Assembly (NCBI GenBank): GCA_965370805.1
Contig: CBDUVZ010000007.1
Location: 1-46,233 of the forward strand
Source: CBDUVZ01 sp965370805
GTDB taxonomy: Bacteria; Hydrothermota; Tepidihabitantia; Tepidihabitantales; Tepidihabitantaceae
Direction of reading: 5' to 3'
Length of the DNA: 46,233 nt
Under the pieces are notes generated by a model. That model was not told the DNA's origin, ran no database searches, and saw only the letters and a list, made by a program, of their open reading frames with translations. Made by a program: the position numbers and the translations under genes. Position 1 is the stretch's first letter. Every line of letters starts with the position of its first letter. Below are positions 38,589-45,814 of the stretch, piece by piece.

Positions 38589-38800
38589 GAACCCGACGTC
38601 AAACGAAACTCGTGCATGAAGGGGACTATGTGGCCGAAGTGGACGTCGAACTGATCCGGACGGACGCCGGTTGGTCTCCCTATCTTGCCCTTGACGATGC
38701 CTACAAGCTGGACGACGTGCGGGAGGCCCTCCGACGCGGTGACGTCAAGGCCGCCTCGCGTCTGGCTCGTGTCTACACCCTCACGCCGGTAACAGCGTAG
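38585..38800 (+). CDS. Small partner of the DUF4258 protein, putative antitoxin
   Basis: 71 residues: KLVHEGDYVAEVDVELIRTDAGWSPYLALDDAYKLDDVREALRRGDVKAASRLARVYTLTPVTA. The same kind of small protein (EGxYVAEVDVEL ... WSPYLxLxDAxKLDxVREALRRGD) is known to me as a regular companion of DUF4258 genes. No classical DNA-binding motif is visible. It is coupled to the toxin candidate by a 4-bp overlap. The antitoxin role is inferred from order and size. Confidence 0.65.
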   Translation: MRTRRQTKLVHEGDYVAEVDVELIRTDAGWSPYLALDDAYKLDDVREALRRGDVKAASRLARVYTLTPVTA

Positions 38801-38818
38801 GCGGGCTGGAGCGAACTA

Positions 38819-38896
38819 ATGGTGACTGCAACGTGTTCCGCCGGCCGTCTGATGTCCGCAATCGGCAAGGCCACCCCGAAATGGCCGATAGAGTGA
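38819..38896 (+). CDS. Short ORF of the KWPIE peptide family, copy C
   Basis: 25 codons: MVTATCSAGR, then LMSAIGKATPKWPIE. It ends with TGA followed by GGAG, 24 bases before the next gene. Only the second half matches copies B and D. Confidence 0.4.
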   Translation: MVTATCSAGRLMSAIGKATPKWPIE

Positions 38897-38920
38897 GGAG
38901 AGTTTTCGCACTGAGGCGAC

Positions 38921-39889
38921 ATGGTACTTTCTGATTCTGACCGCGCGTTGTTCTACCGGCTGAACTGGCATCTGTTGTTCTACGCGAGCCGGGAGTTGGA
39001 GTTCCTGCCGCGTCCCGGCTCGCCGGCCGATATTGAGCATGGACCGGATAAGGACTGGATGAGGTTGCGGGACGGCCTGTATGAACACCCGAATCTGTTT
39101 GACCGGTTTACGGATTCCAACCCGGACGGGTTCCCGCCCGACGAACTGGCTATCGTGCGAAGCTGGCGGGGCTTCAAACGTGGGGAGTTCTTCGTCTGGC
39201 GCTACCTGAAGAAGTATACCGTTTTCCTCGACGACAGCGAACCGGGGAGGGCATATGGTGTCCTGGCCTTGAACAAGCCGTTCCAGTTTATGCTCGGGTC
39301 GCGCCTGCCGGTCGCGATTGAGGCGGTGTTGCTGCCGTTCAAGAACATGATAGTGTACGACGGGTTGTTCTCCAGCTACAAGGCCAGCTTCGGTCCCGGC
39401 ATCCGCCGGGTGCTGAACGACGTGTATCGCGAGGCCAAGGCCCGTGAGGGGATTGTCACTTCACTCGTTGAATCGTCCCCGGCCCTGAAGCTGTTGACGG
39501 CGGGTGACCGTGCTGCCGGCACGGACGGCGCGGCAATCAGGTTCCGCTACTGGTACGGATTCACGAAGCGGCTGCCCTACGACCTCGATTCTCTCAAGCA
39601 GGTGACCGATGCCGATGTCGTACCGGGTCGGCTGGACGGCTTGGCAGCATGCGCCCGGGAAGAACGGGTGCTGAGGCTGCCCACGGAGATGGGCATTGCG
39701 GAGGGCTTCGACCCGATACAGGTTAACGTTCTTGAACTGGAGATGGGCGGCTGGAGCAAGCGTATCGAGGTGCTTAATCGCGGCGGCTCGCTGTTCCTTG
39801 CCAGGAAGCCGGCCAACTTGCAGCGGTTCCAAAGGTTCGTGTACGCAATCGAGAAGGCGCTGCCGGCTGCCAAACAGCCGTTACTGTAG
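38921..39889 (+). CDS. Conserved hypothetical protein, about 320 aa
   Basis: 322 residues. I know this as a widespread protein family of unassigned function. Marks include LFYRLNWHLLFYASRELEFLP, DELAIVRSWRGFKRGEFFVWRYLKKYTVFLDD, YGVLALNKPFQF, VEAVLLPFKNMIVYDGLFSSYKASFGPGIRRVLNDVYREAKAREGI. The central strand-helix pattern is conserved in relatives, with no known catalytic motif. Soluble, no signal peptide. It lies between two KWPIE-type repeats. Not recognised beyond family level. Confidence 0.75.
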   Translation: MVLSDSDRALFYRLNWHLLFYASRELEFLPRPGSPADIEHGPDKDWMRLRDGLYEHPNLFDRFTDSNPDGFPPDELAIVRSWRGFKRGEFFVWRYLKKYTVFLDDSEPGRAYGVLALNKPFQFMLGSRLPVAIEAVLLPFKNMIVYDGLFSSYKASFGPGIRRVLNDVYREAKAREGIVTSLVESSPALKLLTAGDRAAGTDGAAIRFRYWYGFTKRLPYDLDSLKQVTDADVVPGRLDGLAACAREERVLRLPTEMGIAEGFDPIQVNVLELEMGGWSKRIEVLNRGGSLFLARKPANLQRFQRFVYAIEKALPAAKQPLL

Positions 39890-39895
39890 AAGCAC

Positions 39896-39976
39896 ATGTT
39901 GGACTACCAGCGTATCGTCGTCATCCGCCTGATGTCCGCAATCGACAGGGCCATCCCGAAGTGGCCAATTGAGTAG
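39896..39976 (+). CDS. Short ORF of the KWPIE peptide family, copy D
   Basis: 26 codons: MLDYQRIVVIRLMSAIDRAI, then PKWPIE and TAG. The stop and the following GGAG act as the ribosome site for the TcmP gene, whose ATG is three bases later. The matching copies (A-C) are at 37315, 38048 and 38819. The whole block may be a mobile leader or the end of a lost gene. Confidence 0.45.
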   Translation: MLDYQRIVVIRLMSAIDRAIPKWPIE

Positions 39977-39979
39977 GAG

Positions 39980-41101
39980 ATGCTACGCGACAACCACCCT
40001 GATAAGTGGGGCTACAAGGAGCACACGCGAGTCAAGCACGAGCTGCTGGAGAAGTACCTCCGGGCGTGGATACCGATTCTCGGGAAGAGGAACCCCACCA
40101 TAGCCTACTTCGACGGGTTTGCAGGACGCGGCGAGTATGCCGATGGGTCACCGGGGTCACCAATTCTTGCGATGCGGCTCGCAGATGAGCTCGCTCCGCG
40201 CTTCGGGAAGATAGTCCTGCGGTTCGTTGAACGACACCCGGAGAACTTCGGGAATCTCCGACAGGCGGTCGAACGGGAACGTGCACGACTCAGTCACGGA
40301 AGGAGAATCGAGGTCCAGCTGGCTTGCGGGGACTTCGACGAAACAACCCGCGCCTTGCTCGACTTCGTGGAGGACAACAAAGCCTCCTTGGTGCCTTCGT
40401 TCTTCTTCTTGGACCCGTTCGGGTTCAAGGGAGTTCCACTTCAGACCGTGGGGAGAATACTCGCATCTACGAGAACCGAGGTGTTCTTCACGTTCATGCT
40501 GCGCGATGTGAACCGCTTTCTGGAGCTCCCGCAACTCGCCGACTTGATGAGCCTGCTCTTCGGCGGCGATTGCTGGAGAGATGTTGCCAGTCACCCGGAC
40601 CGCGAGCGCGCTCTGGTCGAGCTCTACCGCAAACAGCTCCACGAACAGGCCAATGCGAGATTCAGCCTTCACTTCAAGGTCTGCGAGAGCGACAGCACAG
40701 CCACGTTCTATCATCTCGTGCATGCGAACAGTAGCTTCATGGGACACCAGATCATGAAGGGGGTTATGTTCAACCAAGGCGTCGAAGGCACTTTTGCCTA
40801 CCTAGGCAGAAACGACTTGGCCGAACGGAGTCAGACGAAGCTTTTCGATGTGAACGACCCAGCTGAGATGAAGGCACTGCTCTTGGCGCGATTCGCTGGA
40901 CAGACACTCGCATTCGATGATATCATGGAGGCGATGTGCCATCCGTGGAACGAAGAGCCACCCTTCATCGAGAAACACTACCGCGAAGTCGTGAAGCAGT
41001 TGGTGAAGGACGGGCTAGCCAGCGTCACGCCCGTAACTTCCAAGACCGGGAGGGGGCTCCAGAAGATGGACCGCGTGTCCTTCTCGGGGGTTCAGGAGTA
41101 G
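39980..41101 (+). CDS. Three-Cys-motif partner protein TcmP
   Basis: 373 residues. The N-terminus HPDKWGYKEHTRVKHELLEKYLRAWIPILGKRNPTIAYFDGFAGRGEYADGSPGSPILAMRLADE is the signature of TcmP: a methyltransferase-like FDGFAGRGEY loop followed by GSPxxAM. Mid-protein, SFFFLDPFGFKGVPL carries the DPFG motif used like the DPPY of DNA methylases. The C-terminal part ends TSKTGRGLQKMDRVSFS. TcmP genes occur next to three-Cys-motif (DUF5131) genes, as here: the two are three bases apart. Function is not proven; a phage-defence or modification role is often suspected. Confidence 0.85.
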   Translation: MLRDNHPDKWGYKEHTRVKHELLEKYLRAWIPILGKRNPTIAYFDGFAGRGEYADGSPGSPILAMRLADELAPRFGKIVLRFVERHPENFGNLRQAVERERARLSHGRRIEVQLACGDFDETTRALLDFVEDNKASLVPSFFFLDPFGFKGVPLQTVGRILASTRTEVFFTFMLRDVNRFLELPQLADLMSLLFGGDCWRDVASHPDRERALVELYRKQLHEQANARFSLHFKVCESDSTATFYHLVHANSSFMGHQIMKGVMFNQGVEGTFAYLGRNDLAERSQTKLFDVNDPAEMKALLLARFAGQTLAFDDIMEAMCHPWNEEPPFIEKHYREVVKQLVKDGLASVTPVTSKTGRGLQKMDRVSFSGVQE

Positions 41102-41104
41102 AAC

Positions 41105-41854
41105 TTGGCGTACGACTCCTCCATCGAATGGACTGAGGCGACTTGGAACCCGGTAACCGGGTGTACCAAGGTGAGCATCGGATGTAAGAACTGCTATGCC
41201 GAGCGGCTGGCCAGGCGGTTGCAGGCGATGGGGAACCCGAACTACCGGAACGGGTTCAAGGTGACTCTGCACGAGCAGATGCTGGACGTACCGCTGCACT
41301 GGAGGAGGCCCCGGATGGTGTTCGTGAACTCGATGAGTGACCTGTTCCACCCCGAAGTCCCGGTCGCGTTCATCAAGCGGGTGTTCGACGTCATGCGGGC
41401 CTGCCATTGGCATAAGTTCCAGGTGCTCACCAAGCGCGGCCGGAAAATGAAGGCGTTCGCCCGACACATCGAGCACTGGCCTGCGAATGTCTGGATGGGC
41501 GTGACCGTCGAGAACGGCAGGTTCGTCAACCGTATCCGCGACCTGCAGGAAGTTCCATCTCCGGTCCGTTTCCTGTCCTGTGAGCCGCTCATCGGGCCAA
41601 CTCTGCATCTTCCACTGGATGGCATTCACTGGGTGATTGTGGGCGGGGAGTCCGGGCCGGGCGCGAGGCCGATGAAGGAGGAATGGGTCAGGTCAATCCA
41701 GGAGCAGTGCAGGATGGCCGACGTGCCGTTCTTTTTCAAGCAGTGGGGCGGAGTGCGGAAGCACCTGGCGGGCAGGGTACTTGACGGCCGGACTTACGAC
41801 CACATGCCGCGTCAGCCTCGGCAGATACTCGCTGCTGACTCGTCCCGTTCGTAG
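41105..41854 (+). CDS. DUF5131/phage Gp37-Gp68 three-Cys-motif protein
   Basis: 249 residues from TTG at 41105; AGGAG is seven bases upstream and overlaps the end of the TcmP gene. The family start is present: SSIEWTEATWNPVTGCTKVSIGCKNCYAERLARRL, where Cx6CxxC is the three-Cys motif (radical-SAM-like iron-sulphur site). Later motifs: VFVNSMSDLFHPEVP, FQVLTKRGRKM, NVWMGVTVEN, RFLSCEPLIG, GGESGPGARPM and FFFKQWGG. All match DUF5131. It forms an operon with TcmP. The reaction is unknown; the pair may modify nucleic acid. Confidence 0.88.
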   Translation: MAYDSSIEWTEATWNPVTGCTKVSIGCKNCYAERLARRLQAMGNPNYRNGFKVTLHEQMLDVPLHWRRPRMVFVNSMSDLFHPEVPVAFIKRVFDVMRACHWHKFQVLTKRGRKMKAFARHIEHWPANVWMGVTVENGRFVNRIRDLQEVPSPVRFLSCEPLIGPTLHLPLDGIHWVIVGGESGPGARPMKEEWVRSIQEQCRMADVPFFFKQWGGVRKHLAGRVLDGRTYDHMPRQPRQILAADSSRS

Positions 41855-41940
41855 GCCGGGAATCCCGACAGTACCACTGGACGAACTGCAATTTGCGAAC
41901 GCCGAATGCCGCGCCGGACAAGGAAAGGTCGCCTGTCCGC

Positions 41941-41968
41941 TTGACAGTTGGGCACCGGGTTCTATAGT
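41941..41968 (+). promoter_or_regulatory. Promoter TTGACA-16-TATAGT
   Basis: TTGACA 41941-41946, 16 bp, TATAGT 41963-41968, ten bases to the ATG at 41979. Confidence 0.75.
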
Positions 41969-41978
41969 GGCTGCTGAA

Positions 41979-42725
41979 ATGGCAGAGAAGCCCTTCAGGC
42001 AGTTCGCCCGGCATTATGACCAGTTCATGCTGCGGTACGTGGACTATGAGGACTGGGTCAAGTACGTGGTGCGGATATTCGGGAAGTTCAAGGCCGCGCC
42101 GAAGACGGTCCTTGACCTTGCCTGCGGCACCGGGATTCCGACTGTGATGATGGCCCAGCAGGGGTTTGAGATGGTGGGCGTGGACCGGTCGGCGGAGATG
42201 CTTGAAGTCCTGGACACCAAGCGCCGGGGGCTGCCGATTGAGACCGTCCGCGCCGACATGACCGACTTCAAACTGGCGACACCGGTTGATGCTGCCATCA
42301 GTCTTTATGACAGTATCAACTACCTGCGCAGGATTGACGACCTGGAGTGCTGTTTCCGGTGTGTACGCCGGGCGCTGGTCGAAGGCGGGCTTTTCGTGTT
42401 CGACATGAACACCCTCTACGGGCTGTCCGAGTTCTGGGGCAACCGGATGATGCCGCGGAAGGTCGGCGATGTCCATTCGGTCTGGCAGAATACCTACGAC
42501 AAAGACGCCCGGGTTTCGACTCTGCATCTTACTTTCTGGGAGGAGCAGCCGGACGGGTCGGCGCCGCTGCGATTCGAGGAGGTCCACCAGGAACGGGCGT
42601 ACACCCGCAAGGAAGTGAAGCAGTGCCTTGAGCGGGCCGGGTTCGGCAAGGTCTCGTTCTACACCCACGGCGGGTTCTTCCCGGTCGGGCCGCTGACTAC
42701 GAGGATGATGGTGGTGGCGCGGTGA
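41979..42725 (+). CDS. Class I SAM-dependent methyltransferase (YcgJ-like)
   Basis: 248 residues. Motif I is TVLDLACGTGIPTVMMAQ, motif II is MVGVDRSAEML, and the acidic loop is VRADMTDF. FDAAISLYDSINYL-type AAISLYDSINYL and RALVEGGLFVFDMNTLYGL follow, as in the DxxC/Methyltransf_25 group with a C-terminal beta insert (EEQPDGSAPLRFEEVHQERAYTRKEVKQCLERAGF). The promoter shows that translation starts at 41979, not at the longer upstream frame. Likely a small-molecule methylase; the substrate is not visible. Confidence 0.85.
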   Translation: MAEKPFRQFARHYDQFMLRYVDYEDWVKYVVRIFGKFKAAPKTVLDLACGTGIPTVMMAQQGFEMVGVDRSAEMLEVLDTKRRGLPIETVRADMTDFKLATPVDAAISLYDSINYLRRIDDLECCFRCVRRALVEGGLFVFDMNTLYGLSEFWGNRMMPRKVGDVHSVWQNTYDKDARVSTLHLTFWEEQPDGSAPLRFEEVHQERAYTRKEVKQCLERAGFGKVSFYTHGGFFPVGPLTTRMMVVAR

Positions 42726-42751
42726 AGATCGGGCACGACGCGCCCGCCGGC

Positions 42752-42779
42752 TTGACACCCGATAGCCCGAATCTAGAAT
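42752..42779 (+). promoter_or_regulatory. Promoter TTGACA-16-TAGAAT
   Basis: TTGACA 42752-42757, 16 bp, TAGAAT 42774-42779, ten bases (with GAGG) to the ATG at 42790. Confidence 0.75.
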
Positions 42780-42789
42780 AGAGGACTCG

Positions 42790-44052
42790 ATGAAGTTCAT
42801 TGCGGACCTGCACATCCATTCCCACTTCTCCCGGGCGACCAGCCGCGAGATGGACATCCCGATGCTCGCCAAGTACGCGAAGAAGAAGGGTATTCAACTC
42901 GTCGCGACCGGCGACTTCACCCACCCGGCTTATCTTGAGTCCCTGAAGCAGAACCTGGAGTCGGTCGGCAACGGGATTTACGTCCATGACGGCACCTACT
43001 TCATGGTCAACGTCGAGGTGAATAACATCTACAGCGCCGGCGGCAAGCTGCGGCGGATTCACAATCTGATTTTCGTGCCGAGTCTTGAGACCGCGACGAA
43101 AGTGGCCGCGCTGCTGGACAAGTACGGCAAGCTTGCTTCCGACGGCCGGCCGACGTTGAGCATTTCCAGCTACGAGATGCTCGCGCGGCTGCTTGAAATT
43201 GACGAGCGGGCGTTCCTCGTACCGGCCCACATCTGGACGCCGTGGTTCTCGCTTTTCGGCTCCAACTCGGGGTTTGACGCGATTGAAGAGTGCTTCGGGG
43301 ACCTGAGCGACCGGATATTCGCGGTGGAGACCGGGCTTTCGAGCGACCCGCCGATGAACTGGCGGCTGTCGGTGCTCGACAACCGGACCCTGATTTCCAA
43401 CTCCGACGCCCACTCGCCGTCGCGGCTCGGCCGGGAAGCGAACGTGTTCGACTGCGACCTGTCGTACGACGCAATCAAGGACGTCCTCAGCACCGGAGAC
43501 CGGAACCGGCTGCTCCACACGATTGAGTTTTTCCCGCAGGAAGGGAAGTACCACTACGACGGGCACCGGGCGTGCAGCGTCTCGCTCTCGCCCGGGGAGT
43601 CGCTGCTGAACAATGACATCTGCCCGGTCTGTGGTCGCAAGCTGACGGTCGGAGTCCTGCACCGGGTGGAAGAGCTCGCGGACCGCAAGGCGGACGAGGT
43701 GCCGGAAAACAGGATTCCGTTCATGCACCTGGTGCCGCTGGAGGAGATCGTTGCCGAGGCGCTCGGCCACGGCCGGGATACGCAGGCGGTGCAGGCGATG
43801 TACAACAAGCTGACCGAGGAGCTGGACAGCGAATTCGAGGCGCTGATTGACGCGCCGGTGGCCGAGATTGAACGGCATTCCAACGACAAGGTCGCGCTCG
43901 CTATCGACCGGATGCGCAAAGGCGAAGTGGACGCCACCCCGGGCTATGACGGTGTGTTCGGGTTCATCAGCCTGCTGCCGGGCTCCAGCAAGGCGGCCCG
44001 GTCGAACACGGAGAAAGAGACCGAGCCCGGCCAGCAACTGGGATTGTTCTGA
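42790..44052 (+). CDS. Endonuclease Q-like PHP nuclease with C-terminal clamp-binding motif
   Basis: 420 residues. PHP-type metal ligands open the protein: DLHIHSHFS (H8, H10) and later NSDAHSPSRLG. The segment PAHIWTPWFSLFGSNSGFDAIEECFGD is the hallmark of EndoQ, which cuts 5' of deaminated or abasic sites (first described in archaea). A zinc ribbon follows (ACSVSLSP ... CPVCGRKLTVGVLHRVEELADR, C278 and C281). The last five residues QLGLF match the bacterial beta-clamp binding motif QL(S/D)LF. It starts a short operon with the HIT gene (1-bp overlap). Confidence 0.85.
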   Translation: MKFIADLHIHSHFSRATSREMDIPMLAKYAKKKGIQLVATGDFTHPAYLESLKQNLESVGNGIYVHDGTYFMVNVEVNNIYSAGGKLRRIHNLIFVPSLETATKVAALLDKYGKLASDGRPTLSISSYEMLARLLEIDERAFLVPAHIWTPWFSLFGSNSGFDAIEECFGDLSDRIFAVETGLSSDPPMNWRLSVLDNRTLISNSDAHSPSRLGREANVFDCDLSYDAIKDVLSTGDRNRLLHTIEFFPQEGKYHYDGHRACSVSLSPGESLLNNDICPVCGRKLTVGVLHRVEELADRKADEVPENRIPFMHLVPLEEIVAEALGHGRDTQAVQAMYNKLTEELDSEFEALIDAPVAEIERHSNDKVALAIDRMRKGEVDATPGYDGVFGFISLLPGSSKAARSNTEKETEPGQQLGLF

Positions 44053-44555
44053 TGGGGCGACCGCTCTGGGCACCATGGCGGGCGGAGTACATCCGTTCGG
44101 CGAAGACCAACAACGATACCGACAAGAGGAGCTGTATCCTCTGCCGGTTGCTGCGCTCGAAGGATGATGAGCAGAACCTGGTGCTTCATCGCTCCCGGCT
44201 CGGATTCGTCATGATGAACCGGTTCCCGTACAACAACGGTCACCTGATGGTCGTCCCGAACCGGCACGTCGCCGACTACGAGAAGCTGAAACCGGAAGAG
44301 GGACAGGAGCTTCACCGGCTGGTGCAGAAATCACTGCGGGCGCTGCGCCTCGCAGCGAAGCCGCAGGGATACAATGTCGGAGTTAACCTGGGCCGTGTTG
44401 CCGGGGCCGGGATTGCCGGCCATCTGCACATCCACATCGTGCCGCGCTGGCTCGGCGACGTGAACTACATGCCGGTTGTCGGCGGAACCAGGGTAATGGG
44501 CGAGCACCTGCAGGAGACCTTCCGCCAGTTGCACCGCCGCTTCGACCGTCGCTGA
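44052..44555 (+). CDS. HIT family hydrolase
   Basis: 167 residues. The N-terminus MGRPLWAPWRAEYIRSAK and a Cys pair (CILCRLL) are as in FHIT/Ap4A-type proteins. NNGHLMVVPNRHVADYEKL follows, and the catalytic triad of histidines is in HLHIHIVPRW (GHLHIHIVP near 126-134). The family hydrolyses dinucleoside polyphosphates or nucleotidyl amides. It begins on the last base of the EndoQ stop (TGATG), so the two are co-translated. Confidence 0.9.
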   Translation: MGRPLWAPWRAEYIRSAKTNNDTDKRSCILCRLLRSKDDEQNLVLHRSRLGFVMMNRFPYNNGHLMVVPNRHVADYEKLKPEEGQELHRLVQKSLRALRLAAKPQGYNVGVNLGRVAGAGIAGHLHIHIVPRWLGDVNYMPVVGGTRVMGEHLQETFRQLHRRFDRR

Positions 44556-44574
44556 CCAAGAGGCAACAACCGCT

Positions 44575-44719
44575 ATGTCCGAAGTGGGGCGTGATATCGT
44601 CACCGACACCTGGGTGATAGTCGGGACCGAAGAGACCGCCGATATGCCCGTTCTGCGCCGGCAATGAAGCGATGATCCCACCGGAAATCAGGGCGGTTTG
44701 GCTGAAGGAGGAGTTGTGA
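44575..44719 (+). pseudogene. galT remnant (galactose-1-phosphate uridylyltransferase 5' part), frameshifted
   Basis: First frame: MSEVGRDIVTDTWVIVGTEE, the opening of GalT (xxRDxVTxxWVIIxxE). The second frame then reads CPFCAGNEAMIPPEIRAVWL and KEEL with TGA at 44717. CPFCxGNE with its zinc Cys pair is the next GalT motif. The linker between is deleted and the frame shifts, and the rest of the gene is gone. Its last codons and stop overlap the GTG start of the HAD gene, and its AAGGAGG serves as the HAD ribosome site. Confidence 0.75.
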
Positions 44720-45435
44720 TTGAAGCGGTTGTGTTTGACGTCGATAACACGCTGGTTGATTTCATGCGGATGAAGCACGCGGCGGTGAACGCTGCGGTCG
44801 AGGCGATGATTGACGCCGGGCTGGAGATTGAATCGGAAGTGGCCAGGAAGAGAATATTCAGCATCTACGACGAGAAGGGAATCGAGTTCCAGCAGGTGTT
44901 CGATGAATTCCTCGCTTCAGTGCCGGGCAATATCGACTACCGGGTGCTGGCCAACGGTATCCTGGCATACCGCCGGGCGCGCGAAGGGGTGATGGTGGCC
45001 TACCCGCACGTGAAGATGGCGTTGATGAAGCTGGTCCGGATGCCGGTGAAACTGGGCGTGGTCTCGGACGCTCCCCGGCTTCAGGCCTGGATGCGGCTTT
45101 GTTCACTTGGAATCGACGACCTGTTCGACGCGGTCGTTACGTTCGACGATACCGGCAAGCGCAAACCGGCGGCCGAACCGTTTCAGAAGGTGCTGCAACT
45201 GCTTGCGGTCGAGCCGCGGGAAGCGGTGATGGTGGGCGACTGGGCGGAACGGGACATCGTCGGCGCGAAGGAAATCGGGATGCACACCGTGTTCGCCCGG
45301 TACGGCAATACCTTCGGAACCGAGAAGTCGGGAGCGGACCGGGAGATTGACGATATCATGGAACTGATGGGGTTCATCGAGGAATTGAACCACCCCGCAG
45401 CGGATGCCGCCGGTTCTTCGCGCCCGACTTCCTGA
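44716..45435 (+). CDS. HAD superfamily hydrolase (phosphatase)
   Basis: 239 residues from GTG at 44716, with AAGGAGG upstream. Motif I is VVFDVDNTLVDF with D8 and D10. The cap region is helical (MRMKHAAVNAAVEAMIDAGLEI). Motif II is LGVVSDAPR, motif III is the Lys in GKRKPAAEPF, and motif IV is VMVGDWAERDIVGAKEIGM. All catalytic residues are present. HAD subfamily IA phosphatase or phosphoglycolate-phosphatase-like; the substrate is unknown. AcpS follows seven bases after its stop, probably co-transcribed. Confidence 0.88.
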   Translation: MIEAVVFDVDNTLVDFMRMKHAAVNAAVEAMIDAGLEIESEVARKRIFSIYDEKGIEFQQVFDEFLASVPGNIDYRVLANGILAYRRAREGVMVAYPHVKMALMKLVRMPVKLGVVSDAPRLQAWMRLCSLGIDDLFDAVVTFDDTGKRKPAAEPFQKVLQLLAVEPREAVMVGDWAERDIVGAKEIGMHTVFARYGNTFGTEKSGADREIDDIMELMGFIEELNHPAADAAGSSRPTS

Positions 45436-45442
45436 ACGGCGC

Positions 45443-45814
45443 ATGGCAATCTTCGGTATCGGTATTGACCTCGTCGAGGTCAAGCGGGTCAGGCAGGCGC
45501 TCGAACGCTTCCCCGAACGGTTTCGGAACCGGGTTTTCGCGCCGGGCGAAGTGGAGTTCTGCGAAGGTCTGGGCAACAAGTACCCGTCCTATGCCGGGCG
45601 TTTCGCCGCCAAAGAAGCGTTCTCCAAAGCGCTGGGGACCGGGCTCCGAGGCGCGGTCAACTGGCGCGATATCGAAGTCTGCGACAATGAGCGGATGCGG
45701 CCGACAATCAGAACCACCGGCCGGGCGGCGGAAATCCTCGGCAATCGCCGGGTTCATCTGAGCATAACACACCTTGAGGAATACGCCTCGGCGGTAGTGG
45801 TCATCGAGGACTGA
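45443..45814 (+). CDS. acpS: Holo-[acyl-carrier-protein] synthase
   Basis: 123 residues. IFGIGIDLVEVKRVRQALERF holds the Mg-binding Asp (D8), and YAGRFAAKEAFSKALGTG holds the Glu (motif WxxKEA/FAAKEA). Both are the signature of AcpS, which transfers 4'-phosphopantetheine from CoA to acyl carrier protein. HLSITHLEEYASAVVVIE is the conserved ending. ATG at 45443 chosen because the conserved part begins there; the upstream in-frame ATG lies inside the HAD gene. Length is normal for the family. Confidence 0.93.
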   Translation: MAIFGIGIDLVEVKRVRQALERFPERFRNRVFAPGEVEFCEGLGNKYPSYAGRFAAKEAFSKALGTGLRGAVNWRDIEVCDNERMRPTIRTTGRAAEILGNRRVHLSITHLEEYASAVVVIED

